Assembly (NCBI RefSeq): GCF_019924045.1
Contig: NZ_JAHXBN010000011.1
Span: 186,001-250,000 of the forward strand
DNA length: 64,000 bases
Source of the DNA: Dyadobacter fermentans
GTDB lineage: Bacteria > Bacteroidota > Bacteroidia > Cytophagales > Spirosomataceae
Direction of reading: 5' to 3'
Under the pieces are notes generated by a model. The model was given only the letters and a program-made list of their open reading frames with translations. It ran no database searches and was not told the origin of the DNA. Numbering within the stretch: the stretch's first letter is position 1; each line of letters begins with the position of its first letter. This document shows, piece after piece, positions 34,571 through 43,046 of this stretch. Both the position numbers and the translations under genes were made by a program.

Positions 34571-36163
34571 ATGAAACGAAGAATTCTCCTGCATTTTCTT
34601 TTTTGCCTGGCACTAACTTTCCGGACTGTGCTCGCCCAGGCGCCTTACAAATTCACCTTCCAGGGAGTGGCCGTCGATGATATGGCTCAACCGCTTCAGA
34701 ATGCTTCGATAACTGTCAAGATAAGTATCATAAAAAGTCAGGTTCTTGGCCCTGTTGTTTTCGAAGAAACTCAACCTGCTCAAACCGGCTCAAACGGCAT
34801 GTTCACAGTAGTTGTCGGAGCAGGCGGTGGCGATCTCTCCCAGGTAGAATGGGCGAACGATATTTTCTTTCTCAAGGCGGAGGTCGATAATGAAAACAAC
34901 GGGAAATTCCATTTCATTGGAATGACCCAACTTCTAAGCGTTCCCTATTCGCTATATGCAAATGAATCCGGAAAGTGGCGGAATACAGACCCGGTTGTTC
35001 AAAGGGGAGATCTGAAAAATGGACAAAGTCTTCCTCCAATTGGCGCGGGAGCGAGAATGATATGGTATCCGGGCAAGGCTGCTTTCCGTGCAGGAGCAAA
35101 TTTCGATAAATGGGAGGATCAGGGGATAGGTCGCTTCACCTTCGCCTCAGGATTCAACACAGAAGCTTCCGGAGACTTTTCCACGGCATTTGGTGATCGC
35201 TCCTCCTCCACCGGCGAGTTTTCTATATCGGGCGGCTTTGTCAGCAGTGCCAAAGGAAAATCAGCGATCGCATTGGGGTATTCAAACGAGGCCCATCAAG
35301 ACCATTCAATCGCACTCGGACACACGTCGCAAGCACTCAATTCATTTTCCATAGCCATAGGTTCCAGCGCTACGGCCATGGGTGATTACGCCATGGCATT
35401 TGGACATCACACAATAGCCAAAGCGAATTTTGGCGTCGCCCTGGGGCTTTTTAATAATTCATTCGACCAACCCAATGGAAGTTTAACAGACAGGCTGTTT
35501 CAGATCGGTAATGGCCTGGACATCAATAATCGTTCAAATGCATTAACAATCCTGCGGAACGGAAATATCGGCATTGGTGGAAAAGCCGTCAGTCCTCAGT
35601 TTATCCTTGACGTAGGATCACGCATGAGAATCCGCCACGACAACGCAACTTCGGGACTTTACCTCGATAACTCTCAAAATAACCCGGAGGGCTTCATGGG
35701 AATGAAAACCGATAAGCAGATCGGCTTCTACCTCAATGGTGCATGGCGGTTTTGGATTGATGAAAACGGAAACGCTTCCACACCCTTGGGGGTACTTCAA
35801 GTTTTCAGTTCCGATGAACGGTTGAAACGGGATATTACTCCATTGAAAGGCAGCATCGATGCCGTCACCCGGTTGCGCGGTTATCATTATCATTGGATCG
35901 ACCCGAAGAGAGGAACAGAACTGCAAACAGGTGTGATAGCCCAAGAAGTTGAAAAGTACTTCCCCGAACTCGTCCAACAAAACGAGAAGGGATTTAAAAC
36001 GGTGAATTACGTGGGCCTTATCCCCCACCTGATCGAATCAGTCCGGGAATTAAAGAATCAAACGGCAGAAATCGCAGAATTAAGAAACGAAGTAAATCAG
36101 CTGAAAATGTTGGCTGGTGCCAACAAAAACGCTGTACTGCAAAATACAACCATAGCTAAATAG
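34571..36163 (+). CDS. secreted YadA-head/S74 tail-fibre-like protein
   Basis: A 530-residue paralogue of the protein at 32211. ATG 34571 begins a clean signal peptide (MKRRILLHFLFC to TVLAQ); the open frame extends upstream through the terminator and is ignored. After a beta domain (YKFTFQGVAVDDMAQPL) come YadA-like head repeats of about 14 residues (such as AIALGYSNEAHQDHS, SIALGHTSQALNSF), which fold as left-handed trimeric beta rolls. The S74 chaperone follows, with Ser414 in SSDERLKRDI, then a coiled coil with Asn/Leu heptads. This combination suggests a trimeric surface fibre that cleaves off its own chaperone. Confidence 0.87.
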   Translation: MKRRILLHFLFCLALTFRTVLAQAPYKFTFQGVAVDDMAQPLQNASITVKISIIKSQVLGPVVFEETQPAQTGSNGMFTVVVGAGGGDLSQVEWANDIFFLKAEVDNENNGKFHFIGMTQLLSVPYSLYANESGKWRNTDPVVQRGDLKNGQSLPPIGAGARMIWYPGKAAFRAGANFDKWEDQGIGRFTFASGFNTEASGDFSTAFGDRSSSTGEFSISGGFVSSAKGKSAIALGYSNEAHQDHSIALGHTSQALNSFSIAIGSSATAMGDYAMAFGHHTIAKANFGVALGLFNNSFDQPNGSLTDRLFQIGNGLDINNRSNALTILRNGNIGIGGKAVSPQFILDVGSRMRIRHDNATSGLYLDNSQNNPEGFMGMKTDKQIGFYLNGAWRFWIDENGNASTPLGVLQVFSSDERLKRDITPLKGSIDAVTRLRGYHYHWIDPKRGTELQTGVIAQEVEKYFPELVQQNEKGFKTVNYVGLIPHLIESVRELKNQTAEIAELRNEVNQLKMLAGANKNAVLQNTTIAK

Positions 36164-36204
36164 GACTACACTACATTTTTTATGAGGGTTAAGGGTGATT
36201 CATA

Positions 36205-36240
36205 CAGAGACCGCCGGTTCGGCAGTCTCTGTTTTGTTTT
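36205..36240. terminator. terminator after the second S74 gene
   Basis: CAGAGACCGCC (36205-36215) pairs with GGCAGTCTCTG (36221-36231), one mismatch, followed by TTTTGTTTT. It is a close copy of the terminator at 34428 and also lies at the 3' end of the convergent membrane-protein gene. Confidence 0.85.
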
Positions 36241-36244
36241 CAGA

Positions 36245-36889
36245 TTATCCCTCGGATGTTTCGTTTAACTGCCGCTCCAAGGCCCTGCGGGTTAGTGAAC
36301 CGTAGGTGATTGCCGCGGTAATGCTGATCAACGACCACATACCATAATCCTTCGCGAAGCCACCGGCGTCTTTGAGCCCCGCGAAATATGCTGCGATGCC
36401 GCAAGCGGCACCGGCTACTCCGGCCAACAGAAAAAACAATATGCATTGCCAGGCCCATCGCCGGGGTTTAGGCAATAGCGAGCCTACCAAACGGGCATTG
36501 ATGATACCGATCGTCGCGTACATGAAAATGATATCGAACGGAATATATAATGTATAGTACCCGAGCCAGAAAGCGGCAGGTACCAGCAACAGAAAGTAAC
36601 CCAATCCCCTGAATGTACCGATAGAAAAACGGATTTGAAGCGCCCGGTTTTGCCATACAACGAGCAGCATGATAAAAGTCACGAGCGAGACATTATGCAT
36701 TACCAGCTGCGGGGCAGTGAGAGCCTTATCGTGTGGCCCGGTAAAATAATGCGCCAGAAACGGGTGCAGAATGGCCAGGCCTAAGGCATTGGCGTAAATG
36801 TGGTTACGGACCCATGTTTTCAACAACAGGGCAGTGTCGCGGAGAGGGAGCACCTGCGCCTCCGCCGGAAGAATCATTTCATTTTTCAT
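36245..36889 (-). CDS. hypothetical multi-pass membrane protein
   Basis: About 214 residues from ATG 36889 (MKNEMILPAEAQ), with five or six hydrophobic helices including NVSLVTFIMLLVVWQN, GYFLLLVPAAFWLGYYTLY and a Gly/Ala-rich FFLLAGVAGAACGIAAYFAG. No conserved family motif is recognised. The open frame extends to 37009 into the regulator gene, but that part lacks coding character. It starts 97 bp after a Crp/Fnr-type regulator on the same strand, which may control it. Confidence 0.78.
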   Translation of the reverse strand: MKNEMILPAEAQVLPLRDTALLLKTWVRNHIYANALGLAILHPFLAHYFTGPHDKALTAPQLVMHNVSLVTFIMLLVVWQNRALQIRFSIGTFRGLGYFLLLVPAAFWLGYYTLYIPFDIIFMYATIGIINARLVGSLLPKPRRWAWQCILFFLLAGVAGAACGIAAYFAGLKDAGGFAKDYGMWSLISITAAITYGSLTRRALERQLNETSEG

Positions 36890-36986
36890 TGATATGGCTG
36901 AATAGTTTTTTGTGCAAACGTCGCAGGAACTCCCTTGCGACAACACAAAGGTATTTCCCGGGCAACGGGCAAATACTTGACGATCG

Positions 36987-37571
36987 TCAAGAAAACACGG
37001 AGCTTGCAATCCGTTTTCGTATACGGCTCAAACTTTCGGCACTAACACCCAGCATATCGGCCAGGTATTTCAGCGGAACGCGCCGTGCAAAGTCAGGCTG
37101 ATGTTCCAGCAAATGCAGGTAACGATCTTCCGGACGATCCCAGCTGAGTCGCGAGGCACGTTCGGCGGCCTCCTGCACTGCCCGCTCGCTGATCACCCTC
37201 GAAAAGCGCTCGAAAGCAGGACATTCTGCCAGCAAAAGATCCCGGTCCACCCTGGAAAGGATCAGGACGACAGAATCTTCTATTGCCACCGAATTATTGG
37301 TTGTAGGCGTGCCCCGGTAGAAGCTCTCAAAATCAGTGAAGAATTGGTTTTCGAAGTTGACATTGCACGTTTTTTCCACGCCATCGCGCCAGGTGAAATG
37401 GCGGATAGCACCCTTGCAGACAAACCCGATGAAGTCGTATTGCCCGCCTTCCCTGATCAGGAATTGCTTCCTTTTCAGTCTGATGGTTTTCAGATACCGT
37501 TCCACAATGACCAGTTCTTCACCGGACATTCCCGTCGTTTCACGGCAAAGATTGAGTAGAGGTTCCGTCAT
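36987..37571 (-). CDS. Crp/Fnr family transcriptional regulator
   Basis: A 194-residue regulator with an N-terminal cyclic-nucleotide-binding-like beta roll (residues 15-120; FLIREGGQYDFIGFVCKGAIR, FFTDFESFY) and a C-terminal winged helix (PLKYLADMLGVSAESLSRIRKRI). The cAMP-contact Arg/Ser cassette of Crp is not obvious, and no Fnr-like Cys cluster is present, so the ligand is unknown. Many Bacteroidota genomes carry several such regulators. It precedes the membrane-protein gene by 97 bp. Confidence 0.9.
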   Translation of the reverse strand: MTEPLLNLCRETTGMSGEELVIVERYLKTIRLKRKQFLIREGGQYDFIGFVCKGAIRHFTWRDGVEKTCNVNFENQFFTDFESFYRGTPTTNNSVAIEDSVVLILSRVDRDLLLAECPAFERFSRVISERAVQEAAERASRLSWDRPEDRYLHLLEHQPDFARRVPLKYLADMLGVSAESLSRIRKRIASSVFS

Positions 37572-37651
37572 AATAACTTACGAATAAGAGACTTACCACA
37601 AAAATACCCTAAACCGCTTGCCCGAAAACGCCGTTCACGAACTCCGTCCTG

Positions 37652-40228
37652 TCATGAATGCAGCACTTCGGGCATATCCTTCCTGAAATCTTCCCCGTAA
37701 ATACGGTTATACTCTCGGGCAAAGTTTTCAAAAGTAGTTTTCGCGAGCGAGTGCTTACCCAAATGCGCTAATGCCTTGCATTTGAGGATCATTGCCTCCT
37801 CATTCACCGGATCGAAATAGAACACGTAGTTGGCCAGCTTCACGAGAAATTCGGGATCATCGGCGATTTTGATGGATGCCGCATAACGCAGGTAGGCATC
37901 GACGATCTCATTCGAAATCTCGGATTTGAAGCTGTCCAGCCATTCATATTCCACATTCGAAAGGAAGTTGCCCCGCTTGGTGATACTGGCAAGCTCAATG
38001 ATGCTCTGCTTCGTAAGCAGCTTACGGTTTCCGAGCAATGTGAGGTAATGCATGTAATCGACTTCGATCTTCTCAAAATCGATTTTGATCTTCCAGTAAC
38101 CAGTCTCTTTCGATACCTGGCAATGCTTCATCTTATCGAGTATCGCTTTCAGCTTCGCGATATTCACCGACCGATTGTTCCGCGCGCTTTCCGATGGCTT
38201 ATCAAACCAGAGCAATTCCTTCAATTTCTCCGAGCTGATCCCGTCCCAACGGATAGAATAAAGCAATATCACCAAAAACAGCTCCTTCACCAACGGGCTG
38301 AACTGCTTGGTGATCTCATTTCCGTCCTCATCATACAACTGTAAATTACCGAACAACAGAATGCAGCTTTTGTAAGGCAGCACCGTTCCGACAATCTCTT
38401 CTTCCATCACCGGCTGTTCTGCCCCGGGCAGTACTTCCGGCTCCGCCACCGGCCCGACTACGGGCGCCTTCGTCGCCTTTTGCTTACCCAATTGCCCCGG
38501 CATGTAACGATAGAGCCAATACACCAGCAATGCGGCTGCGAAAATCGCACCGATGATCCACAAACTGCGCCCCGAAGAATCGCCCGCAGCAGCTGTTTGC
38601 GGGGCCACGGTTTCGAGCGGCGGGGCATAAAGCGAGTAAATCGCCACCCTGGTCTGCAAATTCGCGTCCCGGTACAGCGTCACCGCAACGAAGCGCCCAT
38701 TTGCCTTATCATAAAAAAGATCGGCAAAAGACTCAATATCAATAAATTGGTAAGGAACCTTCGAACCTACCGGGGTGAACTCCGGGCGGTTGAGCGAACC
38801 TTTGATCAGTTGCAGCTCTGAGCTGAACTGATGCTTAGGGAATATCAATGCATAGTAGGAGCTATCCTGTTCATTGATAATCATTGAGTTACCAAAAACA
38901 AAATCCTCTTTCGGCACTTTCATTTCATAAATCTTCCTGAATTTCCGCTTCGCGCGATCGAAATACTGCAGGTCGTACCAATTCCGCGGGTTGAGCATTT
39001 GCTGGCCGGTCGAGCTGCCATACCCGCCTATCACATATGCGCCTCCCTGAGTAGCGCCCAGTGCAGCCAGGTACCGGGGCGTGAAAACGGAATCGTCCAG
39101 GGCAACCTGCTGCCACGTTCCCGATGGCAGGTGGTAACGTTGCACTTCCTTTTTGTAAGCGAGATGCCCGTAACCTCCGAGCATGTAAATGGAAGAATCG
39201 GCCGGCGAAAGGAATTTATTAGCGTGGAGATAGTAGGTTTTAGCCTGGGCGGGAATGTCGTTCTTATCCCAGCTGCGCGTCGCCGTATCAAAGGCTGTCA
39301 CCTGCTTTTCGTTCAGAAAAATGTTATACAAACGGTTCCTGCCGGGATCAAACAGCATCTGGTTATCGACATAAACAGGCTGTTTTCCGCTTCGGTAAGG
39401 CATCGTTACCATTCGGTTACCGGCCAGGCTGAACCGCACAAGCGAGTCCTGCCCCACCACAAATACGTTGCTGCTATTTTCATCGAACCCGACCCGCACA
39501 TAGCCTTTCAGCGTCACCGTTTGCAGGAGTTTCCATTCATAATGCAGCTTTTTAATCCAGATCGGGTGGGCGGCTACCGCGGTTTTTTGCCTGATTTCCT
39601 CTGTGGCTTTCACACCATCCGTTTCATCCAAAGGCCAGTGATAGACCGCGCGTCCGCCTTCGCGCAGTTCCACGTTCCGGACCTTCATCGGCGGCACATC
39701 GGTCGTCCGAAACTCCTTGTACTGATTGGCACCGAAAAGGATCTTATAACAACCCTTCGTTACATATTTCACGGGTTGTGAAAAACTTCGGTTTCCGTAT
39801 ACGACGGTAATCTGTTGTTTCTGCTTTTGAAAACGCAGGGTGATACGGTTCCATTTGGCGAACAGGTCATCTCCGTGAAAATCGAATGCGGTAGGTGAAA
39901 ATTGCTCGCCGATGATAAGTTTAAAATGGTCCTGATTGACGGAGCTATTGTCATAAATCAGGTCGATATTCTGCTGGTCGTCACCTATGACGCGGACGAT
40001 GTAGCCAAAATAGGTCTTTTTATTTCTCAAAAAGGATAGTTCAAATGTGAGCTCGAAGTCGTCGTCCAGGCAAATCGGTCCGTCCGGGCTCAGGTCGAGT
40101 CCCGTGCGTTTGTCCTGCACTGCTTCAAAACTCTCGAAACCAAGCCCGTACGACTGGCCCCTCGCCTGAAAAACGATGCCCGACAATACAATTAACCAAA
40201 AATAAAAGAGAATAGACCTGAATTTCAT
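37652..40228 (-). CDS. membrane-spanning Kelch/LamG sensor with cytoplasmic SARP-like DNA-binding domain
   Basis: About 858 residues from ATG 40228. Order: signal peptide (to QARGQ), a LamG/concanavalin-like domain (about 25-210), Kelch-type propeller repeats (about 260-540; YMLGGYGHLAYKKEVQRY, YVIGGYGSSTGQQML), one membrane helix (LWIIGAIFAAALLVYWLYRY), then a cytoplasmic winged-helix plus BTAD-like helical domain of the SARP/AfsR kind (ISSEKLKELLWFDKPSESAR, then TPR-like helices). It would be a one-component regulator passing a periplasmic sugar signal straight to DNA. It is divergent from the secreted GH92 gene, its most likely target. Target and ligand are inferred. Confidence 0.85.
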   Translation of the reverse strand: MKFRSILFYFWLIVLSGIVFQARGQSYGLGFESFEAVQDKRTGLDLSPDGPICLDDDFELTFELSFLRNKKTYFGYIVRVIGDDQQNIDLIYDNSSVNQDHFKLIIGEQFSPTAFDFHGDDLFAKWNRITLRFQKQKQQITVVYGNRSFSQPVKYVTKGCYKILFGANQYKEFRTTDVPPMKVRNVELREGGRAVYHWPLDETDGVKATEEIRQKTAVAAHPIWIKKLHYEWKLLQTVTLKGYVRVGFDENSSNVFVVGQDSLVRFSLAGNRMVTMPYRSGKQPVYVDNQMLFDPGRNRLYNIFLNEKQVTAFDTATRSWDKNDIPAQAKTYYLHANKFLSPADSSIYMLGGYGHLAYKKEVQRYHLPSGTWQQVALDDSVFTPRYLAALGATQGGAYVIGGYGSSTGQQMLNPRNWYDLQYFDRAKRKFRKIYEMKVPKEDFVFGNSMIINEQDSSYYALIFPKHQFSSELQLIKGSLNRPEFTPVGSKVPYQFIDIESFADLFYDKANGRFVAVTLYRDANLQTRVAIYSLYAPPLETVAPQTAAAGDSSGRSLWIIGAIFAAALLVYWLYRYMPGQLGKQKATKAPVVGPVAEPEVLPGAEQPVMEEEIVGTVLPYKSCILLFGNLQLYDEDGNEITKQFSPLVKELFLVILLYSIRWDGISSEKLKELLWFDKPSESARNNRSVNIAKLKAILDKMKHCQVSKETGYWKIKIDFEKIEVDYMHYLTLLGNRKLLTKQSIIELASITKRGNFLSNVEYEWLDSFKSEISNEIVDAYLRYAASIKIADDPEFLVKLANYVFYFDPVNEEAMILKCKALAHLGKHSLAKTTFENFAREYNRIYGEDFRKDMPEVLHS

Positions 40229-40522
40229 AAGAGCGGGTTGGCGGGAAAACCATAAAAAGTTTTCACCTGGCAATGCATTTAAGGGTTCTGTTAATCGATT
40301 GTTAAGCTTTTCTTAAGTAACGCGCGTTTAATTCGTGTTCGTTTCCCAAAACTACACTTGCACGATATCAATTTAAAGTTAAACAATAACCAGGGTTTTT
40401 AATAACCCGCCAAACAGGGCCGGTTTTTCAGGAAAGCCCCGAACAACCAGCTATCTATCCTTTTTAAAACCATAACCAACCAAAACAGAAGCACCGAAAC
40501 TGTTATTAAAATTTGATTAAGC
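40229..40522. promoter_or_regulatory. divergent intergenic region of SARP-like regulator and GH92 gene
   Basis: About 294 bp without a gene. Visible features are an inverted repeat TTAAG-N5-CTTAA (40302-40316) and a TACACTTG (one mismatch to TAnnTTTG) on the plus strand around 40363-40370. No confident -33 element is seen. As the shared control region of a regulator and its probable target, it is the likely binding site. Confidence 0.4.
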
Positions 40523-42769
40523 ATGATTCAACCCTTTAAAAAACTGACTAATTCCTCGTTCATACTCGCTTTCTGCCTGCATTCTTTAACCAGTCCCGCA
40601 CAAAAAAGTCCTGAAAAAGATAACCTGCAATATGTCGACCTGCGCGTTGGTAACGTAGGCCAGCTCCTGGAACCCACCCGGCCCACCGTGCAGCTGCCTA
40701 ACCAGATGATGCGGATGTTCCCCGTCCGCCAGGATTACCTCGACGATCAGATTTCGAGCTTTCCGGCTATCATCGTATCGCACCGGCTTGGCCAGGCATT
40801 TGCGTTGCGGCCCAGTATTAAGCCGGTAATCGCTGCATCCTGGAAGCACAAAATGGCTTACGATCACGACCTCGAAGTGCTCCGGCCCTATTATTACTCT
40901 ACTTATCTGATTGACGACGAAGTAAAAGTAGAATTTGTGCCTGGCAAAAAGGCCGGCATTTATCGCTTTGAATTTCCGAAGAATGGTCAGAAAAGCATTC
41001 TTTTCGACCAGTACAACAATGGGGAAGTCAGTTGGAAATTCACGGACGGGAAAGAAATCGTCGCCCGCGAGATTTACCACGACGATATCCCTGTTTATCT
41101 GTATGGCACATTCAGCGAGGCGGGTAAAACAGGTTCGCTCAAGGGTGAAAATGTAATATCCGGCGACGAAGCAAAAGGAAAAAGGGCCAAAGCCTACATT
41201 ACATTCCCGGATAATGCTACCGCTATCGAATTCCGTTATGCGATTTCGTTCGTAAACGCCGAACAGGCCAAGAAAAACTTTGAAACCGAAGTAAAAAACA
41301 CCGGATTAGAGGACCTTAAAAAAGCGGGTGAACAGGTTTGGACAAAAACAATCGGCCAGATCCGCGTGGAAGGCGGGACCGAGGCGCAGAAACGGAGCTT
41401 CTATTCGTCGCTTTACCGCACCTACGAGCGCATGGTGAATATTTCGGAAGACAATCAGTATTACAGCGGTTATGACAAAAAGGTACACACCAGCAACCGG
41501 CCGTTTTATGTAGACGACTGGACCTGGGACACTTACCTGGCGCATCACCCGCTGCGTGTGATCCTGAACCCCGCGCAGGAGGAAGATATGCTGCAATCAT
41601 TTGTGCATATGTATGAGCAAAGCGGCTGGATGCCTACATTTCCGGTGCTTTTCGGCGATCACGCGTGTATGAATGGCTTTCACTCCTCCGTCACCTTACT
41701 GGACGGTTACCGCAAAGGCCTTAAGAACTTCGATATTGCCAAAGCCTACGAGGGCATGAAGAAGAATGCCGAGCAGGCCACCATGCTTCCGTGGCGAAAT
41801 GGCCCTAAATGCGAACTCGATGACATTTATCATTCCAAAGGCTTCTTCCCGGCACTTACTCCCGGCGAAAAAGAGACCGTGAAACTGGTCGATGGATTTG
41901 AAAAACGTCAGGCAGTAGCGGTTACCCTGGGCGGTAGTTACGACGACTGGGCTGTGGGACAACTGGCCAAAGATCTCGGCAAAAATGCTGATTTCCAGAA
42001 ATTCAATGCCCGCGCAACCAACTACAAAAATCTTTGGAATGAAGAAAAGCAAATGTTCATCCCCAAAGACAGCCGGGGCAAATGGATTCCTATCGATCCG
42101 AAATTCGACGGCGGAATGGGCGGCCGCGATTTTTATGATGAAAATAACGGCTGGACTTACAAATGGCAGGTACAGCACGATATAAATGGACTTATTGGTT
42201 TGATGGGCGGCAAAAAGACATTCGAAAGCAGCCTCGATCAGCTTTACCGCGAAGGATTGGGACGCAGCAAGTACGAATTCTGGGCCAAATTCCCGGACGC
42301 GACGGGCCTGGTGGGACAGTATTCGATGGGTAATGAGCCGAGTTTCCACATTCCCTACCTCTATAATTTCACCGACGCGCCCTGGAAAACGCAGAAACGC
42401 ATTCGCTTCCTCCTCGACGTCTGGTTTAAAGACAATATCTTCGGTATACCCGGCGATGAAGACGGGGGCGGTATGACGGCATTCGTCGTGTTTTCCTCGA
42501 TGGGCTTCTACCCGATCACACCTGGTTTACCGGTTTACACAATCGGCAGCCCTGTTTTCGAGAAAGTGACAATCGATTTGCCCAATGGGAAGGAATTTAA
42601 AGTGATTGCCAAAAACTGCTCGGTGGTCAACAAATACATTCAAAGTGCCAAAATGAACGGTAAAGTGCTGAACATACCCACATTCACGCATGAACAACTG
42701 GTGAACGGCGGGACGCTGGAACTGGAAATGGGCCCGCTGCCGAATAAGGAGTGGGGAGTAAATGAATGA
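40523..42769 (+). CDS. secreted GH92 family alpha-mannosidase
   Basis: A 748-residue exported glycoside hydrolase with signal peptide ending TSPAQ. The N-terminal beta sandwich is followed by the (alpha/alpha)6 catalytic domain with GH92 hallmarks: FYSSLYRTYERMVNISED, YVDDWTWDTYLAHHPL, GNEPSFHIPYLYNF, GIPGDEDGGGMTAFVVFSSMGFYPI and YTIGSPVFEKVTI. GH92 enzymes are Ca2+-dependent exo-alpha-mannosidases acting on N-glycans or mannan. No other glycosidase is nearby. Its stop codon TGA lies inside a GAATGATT repeat array. Linkage specificity cannot be told from sequence. Confidence 0.94.
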   Translation: MIQPFKKLTNSSFILAFCLHSLTSPAQKSPEKDNLQYVDLRVGNVGQLLEPTRPTVQLPNQMMRMFPVRQDYLDDQISSFPAIIVSHRLGQAFALRPSIKPVIAASWKHKMAYDHDLEVLRPYYYSTYLIDDEVKVEFVPGKKAGIYRFEFPKNGQKSILFDQYNNGEVSWKFTDGKEIVAREIYHDDIPVYLYGTFSEAGKTGSLKGENVISGDEAKGKRAKAYITFPDNATAIEFRYAISFVNAEQAKKNFETEVKNTGLEDLKKAGEQVWTKTIGQIRVEGGTEAQKRSFYSSLYRTYERMVNISEDNQYYSGYDKKVHTSNRPFYVDDWTWDTYLAHHPLRVILNPAQEEDMLQSFVHMYEQSGWMPTFPVLFGDHACMNGFHSSVTLLDGYRKGLKNFDIAKAYEGMKKNAEQATMLPWRNGPKCELDDIYHSKGFFPALTPGEKETVKLVDGFEKRQAVAVTLGGSYDDWAVGQLAKDLGKNADFQKFNARATNYKNLWNEEKQMFIPKDSRGKWIPIDPKFDGGMGGRDFYDENNGWTYKWQVQHDINGLIGLMGGKKTFESSLDQLYREGLGRSKYEFWAKFPDATGLVGQYSMGNEPSFHIPYLYNFTDAPWKTQKRIRFLLDVWFKDNIFGIPGDEDGGGMTAFVVFSSMGFYPITPGLPVYTIGSPVFEKVTIDLPNGKEFKVIAKNCSVVNKYIQSAKMNGKVLNIPTFTHEQLVNGGTLELEMGPLPNKEWGVNE

Positions 42770-43046
42770 TTGAATGATTGAATGACCGAATGATTGAATG
42801 ATCAAAAAAGGCGCTGGGGAAATGCCGTTAGGCATGTAATGTTGGTAGCAAACCGACAACAAACCGTTTCGAAAATGCCCTTGGGCATGTAACAACAGAG
42901 CATCATAGATAATGCCGATGCGGTGTTGTTGCATCCCTAGCGGATTTCGAAACGGTTAACAATTCATTCACTCACTCATTCAGTCATTCGGTCATTCACT
43001 CATTCAGTCATTCACTCATTCAGTCATTCACTCATTCAGTCATTCA
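42762..43046. repeat. inverted GAATGA arrays enclosing REP-like palindromes
   Basis: Left arm 42762-42803 is built from GAATGATT/GAATGACC units; right arm 42962-43046 carries the same units on the other strand (ATTCACTCATTCAGTC). Between them lie ATGCC-GTTA-GGCAT (42822-42835), ATGCCC-TT-GGGCAT (42875-42888) and a larger inverted pair, AACCGTTTCGA near 42862 and TCGAAACGGTT near 42948. The stop codons of both convergent genes are GAATGA units of the arms. The region holds no gene and may act as a two-way terminator. Confidence 0.85.

Noticed and set aside
32211-36163. Prophage remnant because of tail-fibre chaperone domains
   Set aside because: Both proteins have signal peptides and there are no integrase, capsid, portal or lysis genes nearby.
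36889-37009. N-terminal extension of the membrane-protein gene into the Crp/Fnr gene
   Set aside because: It overlaps the regulator's coding region and lacks membrane-protein or conserved character; ATG 36889 is a natural start.
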